NCBI RefSeq assembly: GCF_900115055.1
Contig: NZ_FOVD01000011.1
Span: 48,749-112,748, forward strand
Length of the DNA stretch: 64,000 bases
From: Chryseobacterium oleae
GTDB taxonomy: Bacteria > Bacteroidota > Bacteroidia > Flavobacteriales > Weeksellaceae
Direction: 5' to 3'
The translations under genes and the position numbers were made by a program. This document shows positions 1-8,384 of this stretch, piece after piece (the first letter of the stretch is position 1; the number at the start of each line of letters is the position of its first letter). A model generated the notes under the pieces. That model searched no databases. It had not been told where the DNA came from and saw nothing but the letters and a program-made list of their open reading frames with translations.

Positions 1-2
1 CT

Positions 3-1283
3 TATGCTTATGTTATGAATAATCCGGTGATGAAATATGATCCGGATGGCAGGGTGAGTATGGACTTCTTTGATTCATTTTGGCAAAATACTCCAAATGG
101 AACTAACTCTTTTTGGGCAAATGATGGTGGAGGTTTTGTAAGTTATGATGGCGGAGGCGGACAAAGTAATTACGGAGGCAGTGGTCTGGCTTATAGTTCT
201 TCCGTAGGTTTTGATGGAGCATTTACGATGGGTGATGGAACATATACCCTAGCGCCAGTCATTATCAACGCAAGAGGAACAGCCAGTACTTGGAATAATT
301 CTGATAATCTTGGGTTTAACAGCCTTCTGATGTATAGCAAGTTTACAGGCGCCTTAGGACAAGCTACCTATGATATGAACAGCAGTAATATGGGTTCTTA
401 TATTCTTAATTCCAAAGCATCACAGAGTGTAGCCTCAGTTGAGAATTTTCTATTCCTTGAATTACCTGCATCTATGTTAGGTGGTGAGGTTTTAGCTATT
501 GGATGGAGAGCTGCAGGATTAAGCCGTATTGTCTGTGGGCCACTGGGCAGAATTTCCAACGGGCTGATCAAGATCTGCTTTACAGAAGGAACTTTGGTAG
601 CAACTGAAAACGGAAACAAAAAGATTGAAGACGTTAAAGAAGGTGATTTTGTATGGAGCTACAATGAGGAAACGGGCAAAAAAGAATTGAAAAAAGTAGT
701 TGAATTATCCCACAATACTTCTTCTTCATTGGTGAAAATCTCCGTAAACGGAACAGAAATTACTTGTACACCAGAACATCCATTCTATGTACAGGGAAGC
801 TGGATAGAAGCTAAACACTTAACCAAAGGAATGCTTCTTACCACTTTAGATCAAAAAAATTCTCCTATAGAATCTATAAAGTTTTTGGACGGGAAAGTAA
901 AAGTCTATAACTTTGAAGTAAAAGACAACCATAATTATTATGTTTCTGAGAAAGGGGTTTTGGTGCATAATACATGTTGGACAGAAAGACTTGGAATGTT
1001 TATGGAATATGCAGCAAATATTGAAACTAAATCTCTTACCTCGCAAGAAGCAACTATAAATCACTTAGAAAGTGTATTTAAAATCCTAGATAAAACAAGA
1101 ACAGATGATAGAATAATTAAATTAGTCGGAGAAGGTGCTAAAAATGTATATCCTGGTCTTAATGGTTCAAAAATGATTTTTCAGGCAGGAAAAGAAGGTG
1201 CTAAGAATTATACAGAAGTATTTCTTGATGGTGGTTTTCAGATAATTAGAGATGGTAAAGTTGTAATAAGTAAAGTTAAATAA
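3..1283 (+). CDS. Rhs/YD-repeat polymorphic toxin, 3' end, with pretoxin Hint domain
   Basis: This is the C-terminal part of a large secreted toxin that starts left of the window; the frame is open to base 3. It begins YAYVMNNPVMKYDPDGR, the usual end of an Rhs core. Counting from the Met at base 15, a Gly-rich linker covers about 35-70, and a linker shared with the orphan tip at 13,939 covers about 60-120. A Hint (intein-like) domain covers about 187-319, with Cys188, CTPEHPFYV and the terminal VLVHN. A toxin tip of about 103 residues follows. In this family Hint domains release the tip after the final HN. I do not recognise the tip fold. The immunity gene starts one base after the stop codon, as expected for a toxin-immunity pair. 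Confidence 0.9.
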   Translation, partial: YAYVMNNPVMKYDPDGRVSMDFFDSFWQNTPNGTNSFWANDGGGFVSYDGGGGQSNYGGSGLAYSSSVGFDGAFTMGDGTYTLAPVIINARGTASTWNNSDNLGFNSLLMYSKFTGALGQATYDMNSSNMGSYILNSKASQSVASVENFLFLELPASMLGGEVLAIGWRAAGLSRIVCGPLGRISNGLIKICFTEGTLVATENGNKKIEDVKEGDFVWSYNEETGKKELKKVVELSHNTSSSLVKISVNGTEITCTPEHPFYVQGSWIEAKHLTKGMLLTTLDQKNSPIESIKFLDGKVKVYNFEVKDNHNYYVSEKGVLVHNTCWTERLGMFMEYAANIETKSLTSQEATINHLESVFKILDKTRTDDRIIKLVGEGAKNVYPGLNGSKMIFQAGKEGAKNYTEVFLDGGFQIIRDGKVVISKVK

Positions 1284-1284
1284 G

Positions 1285-1899
1285 ATGATAGAAAAGCTTA
1301 AATATGCCTTATTCAGTATTCCTGACTATGATATTTATCGAAAATATTTCCAAACTAAAGATGACATAACAATTTATTATAAAAATGTTATTGTTAATGC
1401 AACAAATCATGAAGTTTCTGTTTTTTATGATTCAGAAGAACATTTTGTTACAAAAGGGCTAAAATATCTTGATAGGAATAATACGATAAAATCTTTCAAT
1501 GATATTCCTTCTGCAATTGATTATATGAACTACCTTTCATCAGTAACTTCTGATATTAGGTATACATTATATCATTATTTTTTATTTAAATTAAAAGATG
1601 TAGGAATTAATTATAATTATTTCTCATTTGGTTTGGCTGGGAGTTATCCGAATTATTCTGAGGATAATCTAAGTATTCGTTGTGATTTCGGAGACTTGAG
1701 TATAATGGATAAAAAAGTAAAATACAACGGTCTAATTATTTTTAATAATGATGGCTCCTGTAGATTTTCTTTTTATCCAGAAGAGCCGGCTTGGAACGAA
1801 GAAAAAATATGTCCTAAGACAGATATTGATAAAATTATAGAATATATTCTTAATCTCGATGTAGATAGCTATAAAGATATTCCATTAATAGAATCATAA
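1285..1899 (+). CDS. Probable immunity protein for the first Rhs tip
   Basis: A 204-residue soluble, acidic protein with no signal peptide, starting one base after the stop of the Rhs toxin. I infer immunity function from position only; the sequence matches no family I know. It is rich in Tyr, Asp and Asn and contains a short repeated YNYFSFGLAGSYPNYS-type stretch near residue 110. A strong hairpin terminator follows, so toxin and immunity gene probably share one transcript. It is very AT-rich compared with the Rhs core, as is typical of tip-immunity cassettes. Confidence 0.6.
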   Translation: MIEKLKYALFSIPDYDIYRKYFQTKDDITIYYKNVIVNATNHEVSVFYDSEEHFVTKGLKYLDRNNTIKSFNDIPSAIDYMNYLSSVTSDIRYTLYHYFLFKLKDVGINYNYFSFGLAGSYPNYSEDNLSIRCDFGDLSIMDKKVKYNGLIIFNNDGSCRFSFYPEEPAWNEEKICPKTDIDKIIEYILNLDVDSYKDIPLIES

Positions 1900-1901
1900 G
1901 T

Positions 1902-1935
1902 AAAAAAGAGTAGTCGAGAGCTACTCTTTTTTTAT
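1902..1935 (+). terminator. Intrinsic terminator after the first immunity gene
   Basis: The arms AAAGAGTAG and CTACTCTTT enclose a short TCGAGAG loop and are followed by a T run. It closes the Rhs toxin-immunity unit. The next Hint fragment begins right after it, so that fragment has no visible promoter. Confidence 0.8.
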
Positions 1936-1939
1936 TTTA

Positions 1940-2467
1940 AACGGAACAGAAATTACATGTACACCAGAGCATCCATTCTATGTAAGCGGAAGCTGGATAG
2001 AAGCCAAAAACCTAACCAAAGGAATGCTTCTAACCACTTTAGACGGAAAAACTTCTCCTGTAGAATTTATAAAGTTTTTGGATGAGAAAGTAAAAGTCTA
2101 TAACTTTGAAGTTGAGGGTAACCATAATTATTATGTTTCTGAGAAAGGCATTCTGGTGCATAATGATTGTGCTTGGCCATTTTTAGAAAAAGTAAGTGTC
2201 AAAGTTCTGCAAAATGCAAGTTGTGATGCAGATGCATTAGCTATTCAAAAAGTAGTAGGTGGAGATATTATGACTGTTTCTAATCCGATGAAAGGATTAC
2301 AATTAGGACCTGTAAAATATGGAAGCGAGGAAGTATCAGGATGGTTTTATCATAAAGCTGTAAAAGTCGGTGATGTTGTTTTTGATAGAATAACAGGACC
2401 TTCTGGTATGCATATTAATGATTATAAAGCATTGTTTGAGTACGGCGATGATTTAATTTTCAAATAG
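1940..2467 (+). pseudogene. Orphan Hint fragment plus papain-like toxin tip
   Basis: The reading frame enters in the middle of a Hint domain (NGTEITCTPEHPFYVSGSW), nearly identical to residues 246-263 of the first Rhs protein, and has no start of its own. After the conserved end VLVHN comes a toxin of about 100 residues. It shows Cys in NASCDADALA, His in WFYHKAV and Asp in VVFDRITG. That order fits a papain-fold cysteine peptidase or deamidase toxin (Tox-PL-like); the family call is my inference. It follows a terminator, so it is likely a silent cassette that could be recombined onto the Rhs body through the shared Hint sequence. Confidence 0.65.
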
Positions 2468-2478
2468 AATAAAATAAA

Positions 2479-2784
2479 ATGAAAACAAAAATAATTTTAA
2501 ATAATTTTATTAATCATATTGAAAGCAGACCTAAAATGTATGTGAGTAAACCGGATTTTATGACAATATCGTCACTTATATCCGGATATTTTTGTGCAAT
2601 TAATGATACTGAAAATCTTCCTTTAAATTTAATGTTTTCTGAATGGCTGAACGGCAATGGAGAAAAAACATCTTTGATTTGGAATGAATATATTTTTTCT
2701 ATAATTGCAAAAAATGATGCAGAGATAGCGTATTCTGAATTGTTTAAACAAATTAAATTATTTATAAAAGATTTAAATGTTTAA
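2479..2784 (+). CDS. Probable immunity protein for the papain-like tip
   Basis: A 101-residue protein 12 bases after the papain-like toxin tip. It contains ESRPKMYV near residue 16 and a W-rich C-terminal half. The broken reading frame right after it (2,788-3,083) is a clear paralogue, sharing RP-x-MY, the EWL block and the tryptophan spacing. The pair therefore looks like an old tandem duplication of one immunity family. Function is inferred from position. Confidence 0.55.
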   Translation: MKTKIILNNFINHIESRPKMYVSKPDFMTISSLISGYFCAINDTENLPLNLMFSEWLNGNGEKTSLIWNEYIFSIIAKNDAEIAYSELFKQIKLFIKDLNV

Positions 2785-2787
2785 ATT

Positions 2788-3083
2788 ATGACTATACACG
2801 AAATTTTGCCTCATATTGAAAAAAGACCTCAAATGTATTTTCGTGAAAAAAATGTCTTTTTTTTGGAAACTTTTTAAGAGGGTTTTTTGTAAATGAATAT
2901 TTTAAAGATAAGAGTTCTAAAAATGATTTTAGATCTAATTTCTATGAGTGGTTAAAAAATAAATTTAACTTCGAAAATCAATCTACTTGGGCTGATTTTA
3001 TAGAGATAATAAGTCAAAATGAAAATTTAAATTCTATTGATGTTTTCTTTAGAGAATATCATTTATTTAGTAAAAAAGAATAA
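2788..3083 (+). pseudogene. Frameshifted paralogue of the preceding immunity gene
   Basis: It starts MTIHEILPHIEKRPQMYF and runs to a stop at about 2,877. The match to the neighbouring gene then continues in another frame (RGFFVNEYFKDKSS onward) to a stop at 3,081-3,083. A single missing T in a T-rich stretch near 2,870 would account for the break. It is either decayed, length-variable or a sequence error; see the finding on homopolymer breaks. Confidence 0.7.
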
Positions 3084-3090
3084 ATATAAA

Positions 3091-3126
3091 CAAATATTCC
3101 TTTACTAATTAGTAAAGGAATATTTG
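3091..3126 (+). terminator. Perfect 16-bp hairpin
   Basis: CAAATATTCCTTTACT and its exact reverse complement flank an AATT loop. There is no strong T run, so it could act in either direction or as an RNA stabiliser. It separates two immunity/toxin cassettes. Confidence 0.6.
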
Positions 3127-3182
3127 CCTTAAAGAAAAGCGAAAATATAGTTTTGAAATAGAAGCAACCGTTATCATCTTCT

Positions 3183-3812
3183 TCTCCGTATTCTTATGTA
3201 ATAAACAATCCGGTGATGATGTATGATCCGGATAGAAGAATGAGTATGGACTTGGGCGCAGGTTTTTGGAATAATTCTCAGGATGGTACGACTTGGTATA
3301 ATACCGGTGTAGGATTTACCAGTACTGATGGTATTTCAATGGACTACGACGGGAATGGTATTAATTGGAGCCAACCTAATACCAACATGCTGCTTTCCAA
3401 TATTGGTATTACAATAGGAACTACAACAGATGGTGACGGCGGTGTTCATATTAATATTCCTCCTATTGAGCTTTCAAAAAGCAGCTTTTTCTGGGGAATT
3501 GAGATCCGTAGCCATGTAAATGAGTATATGGATTATTGGAACTCTAACAGTCAGTCTACTAAGGGACCAGGGCTTTTAAAAGGTTTACCATCTATAGATG
3601 CAACTAAAAAGGTTCATGGTGCTTTACCCAGAGTTATTGATTTAGTGAATTTTTCAAAGGATGAATTAATGATATTACTTAATGAACTTTAAATAAGCTC
3701 TCAACAGAGAATAAAAGTTACTTCTAGACTTGGACGAGATTTAACTCATGGAGAGAGACAAGGTGCTGAACAAAATTTGATAAAATACATCGAAAAATAT
3801 TTAGGTAAATAA
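3183..3812 (+). pseudogene. Orphan Rhs tip with in-frame stop
   Basis: The frame opens with SPYSYVINNPVMMYDPD, the end of an Rhs core, then a linker beginning with MSMDLGAGFW like the first Rhs protein, but no Hint domain. The toxin part is cut by a TAA at 3,690-3,692. The same frame continues for 39 codons (RIKVTSRLGRDLTHGERQ and on to EKYLGK) before the next stop. One base change would restore it. It has no start codon of its own beyond a GTG at 3,213, so it is a displaced cassette rather than an expressed gene. Confidence 0.7.
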
Positions 3813-3816
3813 ACAT

Positions 3817-4257
3817 ATGAAATCAACAAATGAAATTGCTAAAATGCTATTAGAAGAATTATTAAAGAATATTAATAATATCAATAATTTTAAAAATTCA
3901 AATTATTATAATGAAATACTAGGAGATACTTCTTTTTTATTAGCTGGTTTACTACATACGATGATTAAAAAAGAACCTCAAATAGATCAGAAAGTTTGGA
4001 TAGATGATAGCCTTATTACTAATATTAACCAAGTCGATAATATTATATCTATTGAAGGTATTATGATCTGGGGAGAAAATGGTACTACTGAACAATGGGT
4101 AGATCCTTTTTATTTTACTATCAATCTAAATAATGATTCTGCTTATAAGTTCTTTTTTAAAGACTTATACTTGAGTGAATTGTCATATGACGATTTTAAA
4201 GAAAATCGCAATTATTATTCTGATAAAGTTAAAAACTGGAAATATGAATTCAATTGA
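3817..4257 (+). CDS. Probable immunity protein of the 3.2-kb orphan tip
   Basis: A 146-residue acidic, Asn-rich protein beginning four bases after the stop of the broken toxin tip. No signal peptide or membrane segment is visible, and I recognise no family. The C-terminal half (EGIMIWGENGTTEQWVDPFY) suggests a small beta-rich fold. Its role is inferred from the toxin-then-immunity order repeated through this array. Confidence 0.5.
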   Translation: MKSTNEIAKMLLEELLKNINNINNFKNSNYYNEILGDTSFLLAGLLHTMIKKEPQIDQKVWIDDSLITNINQVDNIISIEGIMIWGENGTTEQWVDPFYFTINLNNDSAYKFFFKDLYLSELSYDDFKENRNYYSDKVKNWKYEFN

Positions 4258-4272
4258 TTTAGTTATAAACTT

Positions 4273-4515
4273 ATGCAAGAATTATTTGTAAAAAAATTTT
4301 GGAAAGAAGAAAGTATATGGTTTTATATACATTTTCAAAATGAAGAAGCAATCAGACAAATTGAGATTAGTTCTAAAGGAAAAGTGTTTTTAACATTAGA
4401 AAACCCACACCGGGGAGAATCTATGTTATATGACCAATCTATTGAAGAGATTGATTTACAAGATCCTGACTTTATTACAAAGGAAGAGTTTGAAGATACT
4501 TGGAATGACCAATAA
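4273..4515 (+). CDS. Small immunity-like protein, copy 1
   Basis: An 80-residue acidic protein (MQELFVKKFWKEESIWFY...) almost identical to the product at 9,877-10,131. It differs there by an N-terminal MDKNI extension and a few substitutions. It is the left edge of a duplicated block that also holds the macro-domain gene on the other strand and another immunity gene. The shared hairpin with the convergent macro-domain gene suggests a bidirectional terminator. No family is recognised. Confidence 0.55.
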   Translation: MQELFVKKFWKEESIWFYIHFQNEEAIRQIEISSKGKVFLTLENPHRGESMLYDQSIEEIDLQDPDFITKEEFEDTWNDQ

Positions 4516-4516
4516 C

Positions 4517-4542
4517 AATAAAGCCCCAAATGGGGCTTTATT
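4517..4542. terminator. Bidirectional terminator between convergent genes
   Basis: AATAAAGCCCCA and TGGGGCTTTATT form a 12-bp stem with a 2-base loop. It lies at the 3' ends of the plus-strand small gene and the minus-strand macro-domain copy. The same structure recurs at 10,133-10,158. Confidence 0.8.
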
Positions 4543-4992
4543 TACTCTTATAATTTTCAACTATCAATAAATCTATTTGTGGATAATTTTCAGATAAATT
4601 TTCAATTATTCTTTTTACATTATGCCAATCTAATCCACCCAATCCGGCACAAATTTTAGGTAATGCTATTTTATTAATTTTATTTAAATTTGAATAGGAC
4701 AACATTTTTCCCAAAGCAGTCTCAATAGAATTAAGGTCAGCTTTAGTTCTCCAAGTAGCTTGAGTCCCTAAATTAAAAATAGTTCCAGTTTCGTATTTAT
4801 AAATAAAAACATCTCCTAATAAAAACAAACCTTCTTGGCATAATGCTTTATATTCTTTATACATTTTAGGGTATTTCGTTTTGAATTGTAATGCTATTCC
4901 TTTTCCCATAGCACCTGCGCAGTTACAACCATGTGCAAAATTAGAAACTCCTTCTAGGCTAAAAATATCACCTTCATAAATGTATTAACCAT
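4538..4992 (-). pseudogene. Macro-domain protein, broken copy
   Basis: Nearly identical to the intact macro-domain gene at 10,154-10,609. One base is missing just after the start codon (next to 4,984), so the first 25 residues including the GDIF motif are out of frame; only an internal Met at 4,909 is open. It also carries Cys instead of the first Gly in the phosphate-binding loop (KICAGLGG rather than KIGAGLGG). Both changes point to loss of function in this copy. Confidence 0.75.
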
Positions 4993-5061
4993 TTTCTAAG
5001 CTTTATTTAAATCAAAGATCTTATTTTTAAATTAAATAATCTTAAATTAAGATGTGTTTAT

Positions 5062-5154
5062 GGAGTACAAGGCGTACCACATAGTGCATTATAGGAATTA
5101 ATTCAACTTAACAAAACAAAATATCCAGATTCATTTATAAAAATAATAGAATAA
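5062..5154 (+). pseudogene. Toxin-tail remnant
   Basis: Reading GVQGVPHSAL, stop, ELIQLNKTKYPDSFIKIIE, stop. This looks like the last 30 residues of a nuclease-type tip. A diverged second copy, with two internal stops, sits at 10,664-10,762. Both are followed by the same immunity family, which supports the reading as a toxin tail. Confidence 0.45.
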
Positions 5155-5177
5155 AAGTAACTATAATTATATCACAT

Positions 5178-5520
5178 ATGAAACCATCAGAATTAGTAAA
5201 AATTCTCAAAAGAGATGTCATCGAAGGAAGCATAGAGTTGTATGAAAATTTATTGAATACTACAAAAGAAGCGCGAGATCCAGTATGGAAAGGAATTCTT
5301 CCTATGTATATCGATTTTTCGAAAGAAGAAAGAACCGTTTTTTTTTAAATTTTTGAGAATTGTTGAAATTAATACTTTATCACATGTATTGGGGATATTA
5401 GATGGAAGTACCTATGTTGATGAAATAAATGACGAATTTATCCTAACTACGGAAAGTAGTAACGAAAAAATTAACGAAGATTTGCAAGCTTTATTTTTAG
5501 AATTAATTGAAGAAAAATAA
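5178..5520 (+). pseudogene. Frameshifted immunity gene (MKPSELVKIL family)
   Basis: Homologous over its whole length to the intact 113-residue gene at 10,766-11,107. One extra T in the T run at about 5,339-5,347 causes a stop after FSKEERTVFF. The other frame continues FLRIVEINTLSHVLGILD and so on to the natural C-terminus. A further fragment of this family is fused to a toxin at 7,800-7,918. Confidence 0.75.
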
Positions 5521-5599
5521 AAAATATTTTTTTCAAGTGTATTTATTATAAAATAGTGCATTGAAAATCAATGCCTTATTTTCAAAATCAAATAAAAAA

Positions 5600-5882
5600 A
5601 TGAAAAATATAATTGATAAGAATTTCCATTTGATTCTAATTTCCATACTCGTCATTGTAATTGGCTATTGGTATTTAAGTTCATTAAATGGTCTTAAGAA
5701 TGTATCCAAAAAATATGGGATGGAAATGGGATGGAACAGGAAACACTATTATAAAAGTTGATGTTCCCAAAAGTGTTATGCAGCAAGCTATAAGGTTTGA
5801 AGCCGATGGTATTAAATCTATATCAATACCTTCAAGTTTATTTCAAAAGTCCACTACCTTAATTATATTAAAAATAAATTAA
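5600..5882 (+). pseudogene. Chimeric scrap: membrane immunity N-terminus joined to a toxin tail
   Basis: The first 39 codons (MKNIIDKNFHLILISILVIV..., one membrane helix) match the start of the gene at 7,933 almost exactly. Near 5,715 the match ends, and in the next frame the sequence becomes the tail of another toxin (MGWKWDGTGNTIIKVDVP to LIILKIN, stop at 5,880-5,882). This is a deletion or recombination joint between two cassettes. It is probably non-functional. Confidence 0.6.
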
Positions 5883-5892
5883 CAATTATTAT

Positions 5893-6183
5893 ATGATAAC
5901 AATTAGAGCAATCTTGTACTTATATGAAAATGTAAGAGAAAGTTCTTTTAGAAGTGGTTATAGACCTACATTTGATTTGGGAAAGGGTTTAACTTCTGGA
6001 AGAATTTTATTATTAAATGATAAAAAAGATTTTTCGCCAGGTGAAAAGGAAGAAGTGGAAATTAATTTTTTATATAAAGAATTTTTAGGAGATCGGTTTA
6101 AGGTTGGAGAAAATGTAATTTTTACAGAAGGGATTACCCCTGTTGGAGAAATAGAAATATTAAAAATATTATCTCTTGAATGA
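5893..6183 (+). CDS. EF-Tu domain-3-like small protein, probable immunity factor
   Basis: A 96-residue protein that resembles the third beta-barrel domain of elongation factor Tu. It shows RAILYLY near the start, SGYRPTFDLG at 21-30, TSGRILL, a PGE turn at about 49, and an EGITPVGEIEIL ending like the EF-Tu GxGxI segment. It lacks any GTPase domain. It follows a toxin tail (5,690-5,882), so I infer an immunity role, perhaps by mimicking EF-Tu toward a toxin that docks on EF-Tu. The fold call comes from motif pattern only. Confidence 0.5.
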   Translation: MITIRAILYLYENVRESSFRSGYRPTFDLGKGLTSGRILLLNDKKDFSPGEKEEVEINFLYKEFLGDRFKVGENVIFTEGITPVGEIEILKILSLE

Positions 6184-6200
6184 AATAAGTTAAAAAATAG

Positions 6201-6229
6201 CAGAGCATTGAAATTTGGTGCTCTGTTTT
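6201..6229 (+). terminator. Terminator after the EF-Tu-like gene
   Basis: CAGAGCA and TGCTCTG enclose an 11-base loop and are followed by TTTT. The stem is related to the terminator at 11,520-11,550. Confidence 0.6.
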
Positions 6230-6255
6230 AAATAAGTTCTGGGATGAACAGAGCT

Positions 6256-6555
6256 GGTACTCTTGAAATAGTCGATGCCAATGATTAATTAAATTTAGGA
6301 GATCTTTTAAGAATTGAAAATGCAGCAACGAGAATAAATAAACCAATTACAGTAGTTGGGAGTAGGGCAAGCGGAAAAGCTAAGGCATATTCTGATTGGG
6401 ATTATGTTATTGAAAATCTAAATAGTAAGGAATGGTCAAAAATAAAAAACTCAATCCCTGGCGCTAGATCTACAATAGATAACACTCCAAGAAATATTGA
6501 TATTTTTAAAAAGCTTGATTTATCAAGGCCATATCTTACTATTCATCCTCGTTAA
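6256..6555 (+). pseudogene. Nucleotidyltransferase-like toxin tip, copy 1
   Basis: The frame reads GTLEIVDAND, TAA stop, LNLGDLLRIENAATRINK, then VVGSRASGKAKAYSDWDYV, and ends LTIHPR. GSRASG followed by SDWD fits the Pol-beta nucleotidyltransferase signature (GS, then DxD). No start codon or secretion module is present, and the nonsense codon at about 6,286 is shared with copy 2 at 9,154. It is a silent tip cassette. The downstream gene at 6,566 would be its immunity gene. Confidence 0.6.
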
Positions 6556-6565
6556 ATTTATAAAT

Positions 6566-6997
6566 ATGTTAGGAATTATTGATCAAATTTTTATTAATAA
6601 GTATGGACAAGATCTTGTAAATATTGATCCTTTTAAAATACTGTTTTCAAATTTTAATATAGAAAACAAAAGAGATTATTTAGAAGGAATAATATCTCTT
6701 ATAATACAATCTAAACCGCAGAATGAAGATATAGAACCAGCTATAAAAGCCAGTGGTTTAAGGCCGACTTTTACACCTTGCGTTCTATTGAAAAAAGGTG
6801 TTGCAAATCATAATTTAATAAAGTTAATTAATTTACCTGATTTTGAATTAGAAAAGACATTGGTTTTATTGATGAGCTTATTTAAAATTGGATATAAAAG
6901 ACGGTTTATAGAGGAAAAAAATAATCCTGATAAATGGTGGTACTGGGATCTATCTGATCGTAATATAGAAGATAAAATTTTGAAAAATTACGGATAA
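6566..6997 (+). CDS. Immunity protein of the nucleotidyltransferase-like tip, copy 1
   Basis: 143 residues. I chose the Met at 6,566 because the paralogue at 9,453 has the same MLGIIDQIFINK start and the upstream codons belong to the toxin. The C-terminal block NNPDKWWYWDLS is strictly kept between the two copies. I believe the family is DUF5958-like, but that is from memory. It pairs with the tip at 6,256-6,555, and the two-gene unit is repeated with divergence at 9,154-9,884. Confidence 0.6.
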   Translation: MLGIIDQIFINKYGQDLVNIDPFKILFSNFNIENKRDYLEGIISLIIQSKPQNEDIEPAIKASGLRPTFTPCVLLKKGVANHNLIKLINLPDFELEKTLVLLMSLFKIGYKRRFIEEKNNPDKWWYWDLSDRNIEDKILKNYG

Positions 6998-7035
6998 AGC
7001 TTAATTACTCACTATTTATTAAATAATTAGAATTT

Positions 7036-7440
7036 ATGACGTTTTATTCAAACAGGAAATTTAAGATATGGGCTTATGTAGTAAGCCACTCTTCATTACT
7101 ATTACGCAGTGAAATGAAATATCCTGATCAAGATGATTATTCAGAAGATGAGGCATATAATATTGATTTGGAGTTTTGGGCAGTAAGTTATATTGATATT
7201 CCAACCAATCTTTACGAATTAGATATAAAAGAAATTGCAGTAAAGGATTTGTCAAAAGATATTAATCAGGATCTATTGATGTACAATATGAAAATATTTG
7301 AAATAAAATCAAAAAAAGAGAAGTATCATATAATAGCTGGTGGACTTTTGATAGGGAAAAACAAATGGGAAAATCAAGATAGAATTTTTGATTATCAATC
7401 TAATTTAGTACATGATGAAATAGTATTTCAAACTAAATAG
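7036..7440 (+). CDS. Orphan immunity-like protein
   Basis: A 134-residue soluble protein (KIWAYVVSHSSLLLRSE at 10-26, then an acidic stretch and a FWAVSYIDIP strand). There is no toxin directly upstream, so it is probably an orphan immunity gene kept against toxins of other strains. No close family is recognised. It ends before a strong terminator. Confidence 0.5.
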   Translation: MTFYSNRKFKIWAYVVSHSSLLLRSEMKYPDQDDYSEDEAYNIDLEFWAVSYIDIPTNLYELDIKEIAVKDLSKDINQDLLMYNMKIFEIKSKKEKYHIIAGGLLIGKNKWENQDRIFDYQSNLVHDEIVFQTK

Positions 7441-7477
7441 GTTAATTATTCGGTAATGTTCTAGATATGTTGGTAAT

Positions 7478-7511
7478 AAAATATAGCGTTGATTTTCAAC
7501 GCTATATTTTT
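7478..7511 (+). terminator. Terminator
   Basis: AATATAGCGTTG and CAACGCTATATT flank a short loop and are followed by T5. An almost identical hairpin lies at 15,741-15,774, so the terminators travelled with cassettes. Confidence 0.8.
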
Positions 7512-7564
7512 AGAAATTAACTGAAAGTTGAAATTTTCAGGGATAAACATAATGGCCGATAAAA

Positions 7565-7918
7565 GTGGTCAGTGGTGCTGGTGCCCCGGTAGATAGCTTT
7601 GATGTAGGCGCACAGGTTTTAAGCAATTGGGAGCCGGAATACCAGTATCTTGCAATGGGGATTGGTATATTAGCTATAATCGCTACCAAAGGAAAGGCTA
7701 CAGATGAGGTAATAGAGAGTAATTTATGGAAAGTAAGGGATTATAATAAGTTAAGAGGTATTGAAATTGGACTGGACGCACATCACGTGGGACAAAGTGC
7801 AGTTATGATTGGGATATTAGATGGAAGTACCTATGTTGGTGAAATAAATGACAAATTTATCCTAACTACGGAAAGTAGTAACGAAAAATTAACGAAGATT
7901 TACAAGATTTATTTTTAA
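7565..7918 (+). pseudogene. Toxin tip fused to an immunity-gene fragment
   Basis: The first 80 or so codons are an orphan tip (AGAPVDSFDVGAQVLSNW..., then GLDAHHVGQSAVM). The DAHH-VGQ motif suggests an HNH/EndoVII-type nuclease centre. From about 7,813 it switches into GILDGSTYVGEINDKF, the middle of the immunity family at 5,178 and 10,766, and the end is out of frame with that family. I read this as a deletion joining a toxin to an unrelated immunity gene. No proper start is seen. Confidence 0.6.
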
Positions 7919-7932
7919 GATCAAATAAAAAC

Positions 7933-8346
7933 ATGAAAAATATAATTGATAAAAATTTCTATTTGATTCTAATTTCCATACTCGTCATTGTAATTGGCTA
8001 TTGGTATTTAAGTTCATTAAATGGTCTTAAAAATGTATCAAAAAGAAAAAAATATACAATAGCATTGGTAACAAGTGATTGGCATCATAAAGACACAAAT
8101 GGAATTGGTGTAGACTATGAATATTTTGTAGATAGTAGAAAATATTCTAACACAATAAATTTAGATTTAAAAAAGGAACAAAAATATCTTTTAGTTTTTG
8201 ATTCAATAGTACCTGAAAATAATGTTCTTTTAGATATTTATCCTATAAATAATCTTTCCTCAGTTCCTGTAAATGGATGGAAAATTGATGAATTACCTAT
8301 AAAGGTTAATAGTGTAGAAATTAATAATATGGTTTTGGAGGAATAA
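7933..8346 (+). CDS. Small membrane-anchored immunity-like protein
   Basis: 137 residues with one N-terminal membrane helix (about 8-28, LILISILVIVIGYWYL) and a C-terminal domain containing SDWHHKDTNGIGVDYEYFV. It is homologous to the broken gene at 14,766-15,178, and its first 39 codons recur at 5,600. The 14.7-kb homologue follows a hydrophobic Gly-rich tip, so this family probably protects against a membrane-acting toxin. The domain would face the periplasm if the helix is an uncleaved signal anchor. Confidence 0.55.
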   Translation: MKNIIDKNFYLILISILVIVIGYWYLSSLNGLKNVSKRKKYTIALVTSDWHHKDTNGIGVDYEYFVDSRKYSNTINLDLKKEQKYLLVFDSIVPENNVLLDIYPINNLSSVPVNGWKIDELPIKVNSVEINNMVLEE

Positions 8347-8384
8347 TTAAATTTTTATGAATAAAACAAAATATAATATGATAA

